A stretch of 47,897 bases of DNA from Clostridia bacterium (GTDB taxonomy: Bacteria; Bacillota_A; Clostridia; Christensenellales; CAG-138): the NCBI GenBank assembly GCA_017394605.1, contig JAFPXU010000006.1, positions 1 to 47,897 of the forward strand, in the 5' to 3' direction. This document shows positions 23,374-31,879 of this stretch, piece by piece. The position numbers and the translations under genes are program-made. Under the pieces are notes generated by a model, which saw only the letters and a list, made by a program, of their open reading frames with translations, ran no database searches and was not told the DNA's origin. The stretch's first letter is position 1. Every line of letters begins with the position of its first letter.

Positions 23374-24063
23374 TTATTTCAAAAGATTTCTTATCACATA
23401 ACTGGCAGCAGCCAGTCCTTCCGCCGCCGGAACAGGCGCAATCGATCCGATCACAGTCTGACCCGGTTCCCTCTTCGCCTGTTCTCTGGATATGACAACA
23501 GGCAGTTCATCGATTCCCGCCTTCCGCAGCTCGCTTCTGAATTTCCTCGCGAGAGGATCTCCGGCAGTCCGGAAAATATCCGTAATATAGAATGCCGTTG
23601 CGTCAAGCCTGTTCCCTGCTCCAAGGCAGGAGATAACCGGGATCCCGTGACTGTGTGCATAAACCGCAATCGCAAGCTTTCCCTGAACGGAGTCGATTGC
23701 GTCTACGATAAAATCCGGTTCCAAACCGGCAAATGCCTCCTCTACCGTCTCGGGAGTCAGGAATATCTCCGACCTCGTGACCTCGCAGTCCGATACCAGA
23801 CGCAGTCTCTGCTCCATCGCGACCGTCTTCAGCACCCCAACCGTTTCTTTTGTAGCAATCAGCTGCCTGTTCAGATTGCTCGGCTGCACAACGTCCGCGT
23901 CGATCAGGTGAATTCTCCCGATTCCCGCGCGTGCGAGCGCTTCCGTACAGTGTCCGCCTACTCCTCCCAACCCGGCGACAACCACAAAACTGTTCTGAAG
24001 ATTCCTGATTCCGTCCGGTCCGATCAGCAGCTCTGTGCGTTCCGTTCTCTTTTCATCCGTCAT
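23374..24063 (-). CDS. tcdA: tRNA threonylcarbamoyladenosine dehydratase TcdA (ThiF/E1-like)
   Basis: Uses ATP to convert t6A37 in tRNA to its cyclic form. This 229-aa E1-like protein has the nucleotide-binding AGLGGVGGHC segment near 28-37, an acidic DADVVQPSNLNRQ block near 52-64 (Asp plus the NxxRQ motif) and CLGAGNRLD near 132-140. It starts by an ATGA overlap with the tandem pseudouridine synthase gene, so two tRNA/rRNA-modifying functions are coupled. General ThiF/MoeB-like proteins are an alternative, but the length and motif set match TcdA. Confidence 0.9.
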   Translation of the reverse strand: MTDEKRTERTELLIGPDGIRNLQNSFVVVAGLGGVGGHCTEALARAGIGRIHLIDADVVQPSNLNRQLIATKETVGVLKTVAMEQRLRLVSDCEVTRSEIFLTPETVEEAFAGLEPDFIVDAIDSVQGKLAIAVYAHSHGIPVISCLGAGNRLDATAFYITDIFRTAGDPLARKFRSELRKAGIDELPVVISREQAKREPGQTVIGSIAPVPAAEGLAAASYVIRNLLK

Positions 24064-25427
24064 CGTGCCGCCTCCGGCAAATGCACTTCCTTACAGCTTT
24101 CAAGCCGCAAATCCCCTATGCGCATCCGCTTGCAAAGCAGCTGCTGTGTCCTGCAGCGGTATTTTTTGTTCAGCTCACGGTTCCCGTATTTGTCATCACC
24201 CAGGACCGGGCAGCCGATATTCGCCATCTGCACACGGATCTGGTGTGTCCTGCCGGTCAGCAGGTCTATCTCCGCAAGTGCGCAGCCGGATTCTTCTTTC
24301 AGAATTCTGTAATCCAGCTCCATTCTCTGTGCGCCGGGCGTTTTCTCCCCGCAGATCCGGACAGTTCCCTCTTCCGGATCCTTGAACGCATAGTCTTTCA
24401 GGTGACCGCTTTTTCTTTCGGGACTTCCCGCCAGGACGGCGTGATAGATTTTACCGATCCTGTGCCGGTAGAATGCCTCCTCCAGTTCCTGTCTCTTTTC
24501 TTCCGTTCTGGCAAAGACAACCAGCCCCTGCGTATTGGCGTCAAGCCTGTGAACAGGATAGATCTCAGGAAATAGCGTGCTGAGTTCGGAAAGCAGTTCC
24601 TCTTCCACTTCCACTCCCGCTTTTTTATCACAGACAACCATAGTGTCGTCCAGATACACGCCGGCACAGACGGAAAACGCCGGGAGCATTTCCATCTGGG
24701 CGGAAAATCTTTTCCATTCCTCCCCTTTCGGTACGGAAAAGAAAGTCATTTTCTCCCCCAGAGTGGGATGTTCCAGTGTCAGCGAATAGGACCACAAGCA
24801 AATCTGCGTCCGTTTAAACGGTTTTCCGGAGGCAGCCGAGGAAGCGGCGTCCGGATGATAGCGCTGATCGCCCAGAATCGGGATGCCGGCGTGCGCCATC
24901 TGCACGCGGATCTGGTGGGGTCTGCCCGTCTGAAGTGAAACGTCTACCAGTGAATAGTCCCCATCCTTTCCAATCGTATCGTAGGAAAGCTTCGCAAGCT
25001 TTGCGCCGGATACATTCTCATCCACAACCGACGTCATATTGGTACGTTCATCTTTTAACAGGTAATCGTTCAGCGAGGCATGGCTTTCTGCCCGCCCGCA
25101 GACAATCGCCACATATCTTTTGCCTGCGGAATGTGTCTTAAACTGCGCCGTGAGTCTGGCGGCAGCCTTGCTTGTTTTGGCAAAGGTCATTACACCGCCC
25201 ACCGGCCGATCCAGTCTCTGGACGATTCCGAGAAAAGCGTCTCCGGGCTTGTTTCCTTCTTCTTTCAGATACTTCCTGCATCTGGTGCACAGGTCTTCGT
25301 CTCCGGAGATGTCCGCCTGTACCGGCATATTCACCGGCTTCTCGACTACCAGCAGGTGATTATCCTCGTATAGTACGGTAATCCCGTATTTTTCCGCCAA
25401 TCCGGGGATTCGTTCTCTCTCAGGCAT
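24060..25427 (-). CDS. Tandem two-domain RluA-family pseudouridine synthase
   Basis: A 455-aa protein made of two RluA-type catalytic domains. The first (about 16-235) has VQRLDRPVGG with catalytic Asp73 and GRPHQIRVQMAHAG near 168-181. The second (about 255-445) has VHRLDANTQG with Asp296 and GRTHQIRVQMANIG near 392-405. A single RluA domain is normally about 220-300 aa, so this is a true fusion; both active-site Asp residues and both RxHQIRVQ motifs are kept. No S4 domain is seen. The likely role is two uridine-isomerisation activities in rRNA or tRNA; targets are unknown. It overlaps the upstream membrane-protein gene by eight bases and tcdA by four. Confidence 0.9.
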   Translation of the reverse strand: MPERERIPGLAEKYGITVLYEDNHLLVVEKPVNMPVQADISGDEDLCTRCRKYLKEEGNKPGDAFLGIVQRLDRPVGGVMTFAKTSKAAARLTAQFKTHSAGKRYVAIVCGRAESHASLNDYLLKDERTNMTSVVDENVSGAKLAKLSYDTIGKDGDYSLVDVSLQTGRPHQIRVQMAHAGIPILGDQRYHPDAASSAASGKPFKRTQICLWSYSLTLEHPTLGEKMTFFSVPKGEEWKRFSAQMEMLPAFSVCAGVYLDDTMVVCDKKAGVEVEEELLSELSTLFPEIYPVHRLDANTQGLVVFARTEEKRQELEEAFYRHRIGKIYHAVLAGSPERKSGHLKDYAFKDPEEGTVRICGEKTPGAQRMELDYRILKEESGCALAEIDLLTGRTHQIRVQMANIGCPVLGDDKYGNRELNKKYRCRTQQLLCKRMRIGDLRLESCKEVHLPEAAR

Positions 25428-26562
25428 GGACGTCTCCCTCCGCTGTCAGGCGATCGTGCCCGACACCCAGCCACAGGATCGGAAATGCCGCGGCTTCATG
25501 CTTGAACCATGACCCAAACGACGGTTCAAACACAAAAGACATCAGGAAGAAGGCAATAATGAACGAATACACCGCCGTTCGCGCGTACACTCTCCTGCTT
25601 TTGATCAGTTCCATCAGAATCAGAACATCCAGAATGATCTGAAATACCACAAACGGTATGTCTGTGAAATCAGCACACAGTTCTGCGGGGATAAGAATTC
25701 GGACCGCAGCAAAAAGATAGTTCACGATAAAGCCCGCAACCGATGTATCCATCGGCATCAGGTCCATGATCGCTTTGTTGGGTGCCGGCGTATTGTCAAA
25801 TGCCATGTTGGTCTCGGTTCTGATCAGGAACAGTTCATTTGCCGCTCCCGGGGCAACGACCCGAAACAGAAGAAGCGCGATCACGCACAGCATTGCAAAG
25901 CCTGTCAGAAAAACCGCCTGCTGTCCAATCGTTTTCGGTTTCCGGTACATAAGCGCAAACAGGTACATCACCACCGCCAGAAATGCCATCAGCGCATAAT
26001 AATCGCGCAGAAACACAATGATCGGCAGAAGAAGAAGCTCTCCGCATACCAGTTTCCATATCTGTCCCGGCACATAAAGAAGGACCATCGCAATCAGGAA
26101 GAACACCGTGTACTGGATAAAATCCACGCACGGCATAAAAACGAAATAGGGAAGAAACACGGAAAAACCGATCAGGACCAGTACGGAGGCCAAATTCTGG
26201 GAAGGCGCCTTTATCGCGATCAGTACGAACATAAGGAATCCCGGCACCAGAAGCAGCCATCCCCACGCCCGCATGGAAAGCGGTCCGAACGCGGAAACAG
26301 CGGCATGCGCCAGCGATGCCGTTAACGCGAAGGCGCTGTCCCCGCCGGAATAGTCTCCTGCGTTTGCCGCCTGCATAATATGGTATGCGTCGGCAAATCC
26401 GGTCTCATCATAGAGCGTATATTTCAAAGCAGTGATCAGTACCATGACGGCGGCGCATACCAGCAGCACCAGCCATTTATGCCCGGCAATGAATCTGTCG
26501 CATTTCACAAACCGTTCCCACAGTCCGGTTTTTTGTTTTTCTTTCTGAACGACCTTTTCCAT
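25420..26562 (-). CDS. Polytopic membrane protein of unknown function
   Basis: A 380-aa protein with about nine to ten hydrophobic segments from about residue 31 onward and a basic, lysine-rich cytoplasmic N-terminus. I do not recognise a catalytic motif. The general look (many helices, an aromatic DYYAL segment near 190) resembles EpsG/Wzy- or glycosyltransferase-C-like membrane proteins, but this is only an impression. The start at 26562 is preferred because it forms TGATG with the upstream stop; an in-frame start 30 bases earlier lies inside the previous gene. It sits between two RNA-modifying enzymes in an overlapping operon, which is unexpected for a membrane protein. Confidence 0.7.
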   Translation of the reverse strand: MEKVVQKEKQKTGLWERFVKCDRFIAGHKWLVLLVCAAVMVLITALKYTLYDETGFADAYHIMQAANAGDYSGGDSAFALTASLAHAAVSAFGPLSMRAWGWLLLVPGFLMFVLIAIKAPSQNLASVLVLIGFSVFLPYFVFMPCVDFIQYTVFFLIAMVLLYVPGQIWKLVCGELLLLPIIVFLRDYYALMAFLAVVMYLFALMYRKPKTIGQQAVFLTGFAMLCVIALLLFRVVAPGAANELFLIRTETNMAFDNTPAPNKAIMDLMPMDTSVAGFIVNYLFAAVRILIPAELCADFTDIPFVVFQIILDVLILMELIKSRRVYARTAVYSFIIAFFLMSFVFEPSFGSWFKHEAAAFPILWLGVGHDRLTAEGDVHA

Positions 26563-27413
26563 CAATATGTCCACCGGCCGCTTGAGCCGCACGGCAGAAT
26601 CAGCCCTCTGTTTACGATTGGAAGACCGACTTCATCCGCTTCCGCTTTCCCTCCCGGGAGCGCAACCTGAAGAATGTTTTTTAATACCTGCGGCGCAAGT
26701 CCCGTCGTATAGGAATTGATCAGGAAGAACAGGGGTGCGTCAGACATCAGCTCCGCGCAATCCTTTACAAGCGCAAAAATCTGGTCTTCTATTTTCCACA
26801 TCTCTCCGGATGGTCCCCGTCCGTAACTGGGCGGATCCATCAGGATCCCATCGTACCGGTTTCCTCTGCGGATCTCCCTCTTTACCAGTTTGACACAGTC
26901 GTCGACCAGATACCGTACCGACCTGTCGGACAGGCCGCTGGCGGCAACATTGTTTTTTGCCCATTCGACCATGCCCTTTGCCGCATCCACATGCACCACT
27001 TTCGCACCGGCTTCCGCACAGGCGCAGGTCGCCCCGCCCGTATATCCGAACAGGTTCAGAACACGTACCTCTCTGCCCTTGGCTGTCTCCGGCGAAATCA
27101 GTCCGTTCATCCAGTCCCAGTTGACCGCCTGCTCCGGAAAGAGCCCGGTATGTTTGAATCCTGTCGGTCTGACAATGAACCGAAGGCCTTTATACCGGAT
27201 TCGCCACTCTGCCGGGAGTGTCCTCCGGTATTCCCAGCTTCCTCCGCCCGACGCACTCCTGTGATACACGGCATCGCACTTCAGGTTGTCTCCGATTGGC
27301 CAAACCGCCTGCGGATCCGGTCTCAGAAGCGTTACGTTTCCCCATCTTTCGAGCTTGTTGCCTCCGCCGGCGTCCAGCACCGCGAAATCTTCCCATTCAT
27401 TTGCCAAATACAT
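26562..27413 (-). CDS. Class I SAM-dependent methyltransferase (RlmK/RlmI-like)
   Basis: A 283-aa methyltransferase of the Methyltrans_SAM (PF10672) type related to the C-terminal part of RlmK/RlmI. NLFGYTGGATCACA near 118-131 binds SAM, VVHVDAAKG near 138 is the acidic strand, and DPPSYGRGP near 192-200 is the DPPxF/Y motif. It lacks an N-terminal PUA domain, unlike the RlmI-like gene at 8008. The target is probably rRNA. First gene of the operon, reading away from rsmA through a divergent promoter region. No strong Shine-Dalgarno site is seen before the ATG. Confidence 0.86.
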   Translation of the reverse strand: MYLANEWEDFAVLDAGGGNKLERWGNVTLLRPDPQAVWPIGDNLKCDAVYHRSASGGGSWEYRRTLPAEWRIRYKGLRFIVRPTGFKHTGLFPEQAVNWDWMNGLISPETAKGREVRVLNLFGYTGGATCACAEAGAKVVHVDAAKGMVEWAKNNVAASGLSDRSVRYLVDDCVKLVKREIRRGNRYDGILMDPPSYGRGPSGEMWKIEDQIFALVKDCAELMSDAPLFFLINSYTTGLAPQVLKNILQVALPGGKAEADEVGLPIVNRGLILPCGSSGRWTY

Positions 27414-27457
27414 CTGATCAACCGGCCTTTCCGTACCAACGCATATAATAACAAGAT

Positions 27458-27466
27458 ATTATATCA
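27458..27466 (-). promoter_or_regulatory. Extended -10 promoter of the five-gene operon
   Basis: Minus strand TG-A-TATAAT, 44 bases before the methyltransferase start; -35 weak. It faces the rsmA promoter. Confidence 0.62.
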
Positions 27467-27498
27467 TGTTTTGCGGGAAAACGGTCTTTCCGGCGTTA

Positions 27499-27527
27499 TT
27501 GTATCGTTTCCGCCCGTCTGATAAAAT
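27499..27527 (+). promoter_or_regulatory. Promoter of rsmA
   Basis: TTGTAT-N17-TAAAAT with an extended TG (TGA before the hexamer), 36 bases before the start codon. Confidence 0.75.
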
Positions 27528-27563
27528 GAATTGTATCTTTATTCGTTACGGAGGCGGCCGCGC

Positions 27564-28397
27564 ATGGCTTTTAATTCCGGTCAGATCAAGGAGATCCTTT
27601 CAAAAGCGGGACGCCGCGCGAACCGTGCGCTCGGGCAGAATTTCTGCACAGACTCGGACCTTCTTTCCCGCTGCGTAAAGGCGGCGGGTTTTACGGAAGC
27701 TTCCCGTATTCTTGAAATCGGTCCCGGTCTCGGTGCGCTTACCGAGGAGCTTCTTGCCACGGGCGCTTCCGTCACCGCGGTAGAAAAGGACGGGTTCCTT
27801 GCCGAGCTTCTTCCAGAACTACTCTCTGATGAAAGACTGTCCGTGCGTCATGGGGATATCCTTCATTTTCCGATTGCGGATCATATCCGGCCGCCGTTTT
27901 CCGTAGCGGGCAACCTGCCCTATTACATCACCACTCCGGTCGTTGAACGCCTGCTCCCGATGTTTCCGGAAATCATGCTCCTGATGGTGCAAAAGGAAGC
28001 GTCCATGAGGTTTTTCGCTTCCCCGGGTGACAGGATTTACGGCCCCCTGTCAATCATGACACGGTGTTTTTATCATGCGGAAGCACTGGCAGATGTGCCG
28101 CCGGACAGATTTTACCCCTCGCCGGATGTTACCTCCGCTTTTATTCTTCTCCGAAAGGCTGACCCGGATTTGTCTTTCCCGGACGGAGACCGATTCCTGC
28201 GCTTTCTTCATTCCGCGTTTTCCAAGCGCCGAAAAACCCTGACGAACAACATCACGGATCCCGGGTTGCCGTCTTTGCTGGATTCGCTTGGCATCACGCC
28301 TTCCGTTCGGGCGGAAGCTCTATCCCCCGATCAGTTCCTCTCACTGTATACCCTGCTCAAAAATCAGACTTCTGAACAGAGCGCGGGCGTCGAATAA
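27564..28397 (+). CDS. rsmA: 16S rRNA dimethyladenosine transferase RsmA (KsgA)
   Basis: Dimethylates two adjacent adenines (A1518/A1519 in E. coli numbering) near the 3' end of 16S rRNA. The 277-aa length fits. ALGQNFCTD near 22-30 is the substrate/SAM motif, EIGPGLGALTEELL near 51 is motif I, and NLPYYITTPVVERLL near 118-132 is the catalytic NLPY motif. The C-terminal helical domain includes AFSKRRKTLTNNI. The start at 27564 is chosen for GGAGG nine bases upstream. LCP3 follows after 84 bp with its own promoter. Confidence 0.96.
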   Translation: MAFNSGQIKEILSKAGRRANRALGQNFCTDSDLLSRCVKAAGFTEASRILEIGPGLGALTEELLATGASVTAVEKDGFLAELLPELLSDERLSVRHGDILHFPIADHIRPPFSVAGNLPYYITTPVVERLLPMFPEIMLLMVQKEASMRFFASPGDRIYGPLSIMTRCFYHAEALADVPPDRFYPSPDVTSAFILLRKADPDLSFPDGDRFLRFLHSAFSKRRKTLTNNITDPGLPSLLDSLGITPSVRAEALSPDQFLSLYTLLKNQTSEQSAGVE

Positions 28398-28411
28398 AAG
28401 TGTTTACGTTT

Positions 28412-28428
28412 TTGCCACCATCTGGCAA
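28412..28428. promoter_or_regulatory. Inverted repeat upstream of the LCP3 -10
   Basis: TTGCCA-5-TGGCAA is a perfect inverted repeat ending 12 bases before the LCP3 -10, in the -35/spacer zone. It could be an operator, or part of a weak rsmA terminator. Confidence 0.45.
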
Positions 28429-28436
28429 CGCGCCAG

Positions 28437-28445
28437 TGATATAGT
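28437..28445 (+). promoter_or_regulatory. Extended -10 promoter of LCP3
   Basis: TG-A-TATAGT, 36 bases before the ATG. No good -35 at the right spacing. Confidence 0.6.
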
Positions 28446-28481
28446 AGTATTTGTCATAAAGCATATGAGGAAGTTTTACAT

Positions 28482-30131
28482 ATGAAACAAGACCGCACTC
28501 CTGACTCTTTGAGATCCGACAGCAAGTCCGGCGAAGCATCGGATCGGAAGCAGCTTGAGAAAAGAAAAGCGGACGCCGCGCGCCGGCGGAAGAAAAGACG
28601 CCGTCAGCAGCGGATTAACAGAATCTGCCTGATCATCGTCATCATTCTGGCCGTTGTCCTCGCATTGGTCGCGGGTGCGTTCTTTTACGTCCGCCATCTC
28701 CGCACACGCGTTTCCACCATGTTCGCTGCGGCTCCGGCAATAGCCGCCACCGCGACGCCGATCCCGTCTCCAGTTCCGAAAAACGAGGCGTCGGATCCTT
28801 CCTCTTCCCCAGAAATCAGCAAAACTCCGGAAAACACCCAGCAGCCCGCCGAATCCGACTACGGTCTTCTTTCTGCGGAAAACACTTCCGACTATCAACT
28901 CGCGGACAATATCGTGAATATTCTGCTGATCGGGGTCGATTATGCGGAAGAGAGGCTGACGGAAGAGTGGCTCGGAGAGGGCGGTTCCTCTGCGGAACAT
29001 GCCGACGTCATGATCGTCCTTGCCATTAACTTTGACAAACAGACCGTTGATATGATCTCCCTGCCCCGGGACACATACGCTAAGATTCCGGGCGTTCAGG
29101 GTATATATAAACTGAACGCTTCCCTTGACTGTGGAGGCGGCCTGTATGAAAGGGACGAAAACGGAAAACCCGTCCTTGATGAAAAGGGAAATTTCAAGGT
29201 CAATTTCAAAGGATTCGAAAAGGTCTGTGAATCATGTTCCAGAATGATCGGCGGACTCCCTATCAATTATTACTATGCGGTCACGATGCCTGCCGTAAAG
29301 CAGCTTGTCGATGCAATCGGCGGCGTCGACTACAACGTCGACGTTGCGTTTGAGATGAACGGCCGCGAGTACGCTGCGGGACAGCAGCACATGAACGGTC
29401 AGGGCGTTCTGGATTATCTCCGCGTTCGGAAGGCGGCCAGCATGAAAGGCGCTTCGGGAGATGATGTCGGTGACGGCGCCCGCGTAAACCGCCAGAAGGA
29501 AATGCTTCTTGCCATTCTGAATCAGCTGAGAAGCAACGGCCTGCTCCTGAAAGTCCCGGACATCCTGAAGAGCTTTGACGGACAAATGTTTACCAACTGT
29601 TCCTTTGACCAGACTGCCGCTCTTGCCATGTACGCGTACGATATGCCTACGGGCAACATTAAAATGTGGTCCATGGACGGAACCTGGACCTCCAAGCGGG
29701 TCGCCAGATTGAATTTCTGCTTTACGGATCAGGAAAAACGCGTGAACATCATCAAGCAGGTCTATGGGATCGACGTTCCCCAGGACCGCGAGTGCACGAT
29801 GGCATACGCCTATTATTTCTGGAATGATCTTGTCGCGGAACGTTATCTTTCAACCTCCCATCCGCTGTATAAAAAAAGCGCTTCTGGGTCTGATCTTAGA
29901 AAGGCGTACTCCAAGGTCAGCAATCTTCGGAAGGCATGTGCTGAATCCGCAGCTAAATACTTAGCTGGCGAAAGCGACTATCTCTTCGGCGCGGCGGAAA
30001 ACCTCGAACGCGCAAACGCGAATCTGAAAGCGGCAGCGGAATCCGCTCAGCATCATCTCGGTTCTTCGGGCAGGCTTGATTTTTACAGTACGCTCGAACG
30101 ATACAATGAAATCGCGGTAGACCCCTCATAA
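28482..30131 (+). CDS. LytR-CpsA-Psr (LCP) family wall-polymer ligase 3
   Basis: A 549-aa third paralogue with a very basic N-terminus (30-45, many Arg/Lys), a membrane segment at about 47-69, a Pro/Ser/Thr-rich linker and an LCP domain at about 140-365 (SLPRDTY, AIGGVDYN, ARVNRQKEM). Compared with LCP1 and LCP2 it carries an insertion of about 20 residues (near 223-245, after CGGGLYE) that is rich in charged residues and glycine. The C-terminal region is Ala-rich and helical and ends in IAVDPS rather than YVDFR. AGGAAG precedes the ATG. A terminator follows. Distance from the other two copies (11 kb) and divergence suggest an older duplication or distinct substrate. Confidence 0.93.
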   Translation: MKQDRTPDSLRSDSKSGEASDRKQLEKRKADAARRRKKRRRQQRINRICLIIVIILAVVLALVAGAFFYVRHLRTRVSTMFAAAPAIAATATPIPSPVPKNEASDPSSSPEISKTPENTQQPAESDYGLLSAENTSDYQLADNIVNILLIGVDYAEERLTEEWLGEGGSSAEHADVMIVLAINFDKQTVDMISLPRDTYAKIPGVQGIYKLNASLDCGGGLYERDENGKPVLDEKGNFKVNFKGFEKVCESCSRMIGGLPINYYYAVTMPAVKQLVDAIGGVDYNVDVAFEMNGREYAAGQQHMNGQGVLDYLRVRKAASMKGASGDDVGDGARVNRQKEMLLAILNQLRSNGLLLKVPDILKSFDGQMFTNCSFDQTAALAMYAYDMPTGNIKMWSMDGTWTSKRVARLNFCFTDQEKRVNIIKQVYGIDVPQDRECTMAYAYYFWNDLVAERYLSTSHPLYKKSASGSDLRKAYSKVSNLRKACAESAAKYLAGESDYLFGAAENLERANANLKAAAESAQHHLGSSGRLDFYSTLERYNEIAVDPS

Positions 30132-30158
30132 TAAGCTTTCTATACGGATATAAAACAA

Positions 30159-30190
30159 GCGGGAGTCCGACCGGATTCCCGCCTTTATTG
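30159..30190. terminator. Bidirectional terminator between LCP3 and the deaminase gene
   Basis: GCGGGAGTCC and GGATTCCCGC form a 10-bp stem (one G-U) with a 4-base loop. CTTTATTGTTG follows on the plus strand and TTGTTTTATA on the minus strand. Confidence 0.8.
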
Positions 30191-30212
30191 TTGTGTCCTT
30201 TGCAACAGTCAT

Positions 30213-30632
30213 TTAAATGCTGATTTCCCCTTCCAGATTGATTACCTTCTCTATTCCCGCGTTTTTGATCAGTCTCCTGCAGATCATGCAGGGCTCCGCG
30301 TTCCGGATGGGCTCTCCGTTTTCAAATCCGGCAAGGTACAACGTTGCGCCAAGCATTTCTCTCCTGCTGGCGGAGATGATTGCGTTCTGTTCCGCGTGAA
30401 CGGCAACGCATTTCTCGTACTGTTCGCCGTGCGGAATGTTATTCCTTTCTCTCCAGCACGTACCGATATCACAGCAGTTGTCCTCGCCGCGCGGGGCTCC
30501 GTTGTAACCGGTCGAAACGATCTCGTCGTTTTTAACAATAACCGCTCCGTACTGCCTTCTGAGGCAGGTGGAACGCTTGGAAACTTCCGCGGCTATGGAC
30601 AGGTAATAGTCCCTTTTACTGATTCGCTGCAT
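30213..30632 (-). CDS. Deoxycytidylate/cytidine deaminase family protein (ComEB-like)
   Basis: A 139-aa zinc deaminase. HAEQNA at 79-84 gives the zinc His79 and the catalytic Glu81, and PCMIC at 114-118 gives zinc Cys115 and Cys118. RPSW-like dCMP deaminase features are replaced by RKDYYL-type residues (KRDYYLSIA at the start), and an extra Cys/His cluster near 53-59 (CCDIGTC) matches the second metal site of dCMP deaminases such as ComEB. Likely role: dCMP to dUMP for thymidylate supply. GGGGAGG precedes the ATG. It lies 34 bases after ychF in the same direction and is probably co-transcribed. Confidence 0.88.
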   Translation of the reverse strand: MQRISKRDYYLSIAAEVSKRSTCLRRQYGAVIVKNDEIVSTGYNGAPRGEDNCCDIGTCWRERNNIPHGEQYEKCVAVHAEQNAIISASRREMLGATLYLAGFENGEPIRNAEPCMICRRLIKNAGIEKVINLEGEISI

Positions 30633-30666
30633 GATGCCTCCCCAATCAATCTATCATATGCTGCAA

Positions 30667-31758
30667 TTATACATTAAACCGGAACAGGGTAACATCCCCG
30701 TCCTGCATGACGTACTCTTTTCCTTCGGACCTGACCAGTCCTTTTTCCTTGCATGCCTGCATGGATCCCAGTTCGACCAGTGTATCGTATGGCACGATCT
30801 CCGCGCGGATAAAACCCTTTTCAAAGTCCGAATGGATCTTTCCCGCCGCCTGAGGCGCCTTGTCTCCGTTCCGGATCGTCCATGCCCTGACTTCCTTCGG
30901 TCCGGCCGTAAGGAAACTGATCAGTCCAAGCAGCCGGTAGCACGCTTTGATCAGCTTGTCCAGACCCGCTTCTTCGATTCCCATCTCCTCAAGGAACGCC
31001 TTCTTTTCATCCAGCGACAGCTCCGCTACTTCTTCCTCAAGCCTAGCGCACACCGTAATTGCTTCCGCGTGCTCTTCCGCCGCCTGGCGGTACATAGCCT
31101 TGACATGAGGGTTGTCGTCGTTTCCGATATCGTCCTCTGAAATGTTCGCCACATAGATAACCGGTTTTGTCGTCAGGAGGAACAGCTGCTGTATCGTTTC
31201 CGCTTCCACTTCGGATGTTTCCATGTTCCTGACCGGCTTCCCGCTCTCCAGATGTGCTTTGATTCTTTCAAGGAGAGCGCCTTCCGCGATGATCTTCTTA
31301 TCTCCTGTTTTCTGCAGTTTCTTATTATGGTCGATGCGTTTTTCAATCGTCTCAAGGTCCGCGAAAATCAGTTCCAGATTGATTGTCTCCATATCGCGGA
31401 TCGGATCGATGGATCCGTCAACATGAACCACGTTCTCGTCTTCAAAGCATCGTACAACGTGTACAATCGCATCCACTTCGCGGATATGAGAAAGGAACTT
31501 GTTCCCGAGGCCCTCTCCCCGGCTGGCACCTCTGACCAGTCCGGCAATATCCACAAACTCTACGGTTGCGGGCGTATACTTTTCGGGATGATACATCTCC
31601 GCCAGCACATCCAGCCTGTGATCCGGCACAGCGACCATCCCGACATTCGGCTCTATGGTGCAGAACGGATAATTCGCAGCTTGTGCGCCTGCCTGCGTAA
31701 TTGCATTAAACAATGTGCTTTTCCCGACGTTCGGTAATCCTACAACACCAAGTTTCAT
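30667..31758 (-). CDS. ychF: Ribosome-binding ATPase YchF (Obg-like)
   Basis: A 363-aa P-loop protein of the YchF/OLA1 type that prefers ATP and binds ribosomes. GLPNVGKST at 7-15 is Walker A, NYPFCTIEPNVG near 34-45 is switch I, DIAGLVRGAS near 70-79 is switch II, and the nucleotide-specificity motif is NISED rather than NKxD, as expected for an ATPase. There is a coiled-coil segment in the middle and a C-terminal TGS domain ending in the typical FRFNV. AAAGG precedes the ATG. It is first in a probable operon with the deaminase. Confidence 0.97.
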   Translation of the reverse strand: MKLGVVGLPNVGKSTLFNAITQAGAQAANYPFCTIEPNVGMVAVPDHRLDVLAEMYHPEKYTPATVEFVDIAGLVRGASRGEGLGNKFLSHIREVDAIVHVVRCFEDENVVHVDGSIDPIRDMETINLELIFADLETIEKRIDHNKKLQKTGDKKIIAEGALLERIKAHLESGKPVRNMETSEVEAETIQQLFLLTTKPVIYVANISEDDIGNDDNPHVKAMYRQAAEEHAEAITVCARLEEEVAELSLDEKKAFLEEMGIEEAGLDKLIKACYRLLGLISFLTAGPKEVRAWTIRNGDKAPQAAGKIHSDFEKGFIRAEIVPYDTLVELGSMQACKEKGLVRSEGKEYVMQDGDVTLFRFNV

Positions 31759-31806
31759 CTTCTGTATATCCTTTTCTGTTTTATGCAGTTTGTTCCAGCC
31801 GTTCGA

Positions 31807-31835
31807 ATTGTATCATAATGCACGGCTTTTCTCCA
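31807..31835 (-). promoter_or_regulatory. Promoter of ychF
   Basis: Minus strand TGGAGA-N17-TACAAT with an extended TG (TGA before the hexamer), 48 bases before the start codon. Confidence 0.68.
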
Positions 31836-31879
31836 CCCCTCCGGGAGGTAACAATGCGTTGTCCCGATGAGGTTTCCGG

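Noticed and set aside
23290..24312. A 340-codon plus-strand open frame over tcdA and the pseudouridine synthase gene
   Set aside because: It is antisense to two genes with complete catalytic motifs and shows no domain, promoter or ribosome site of its own.
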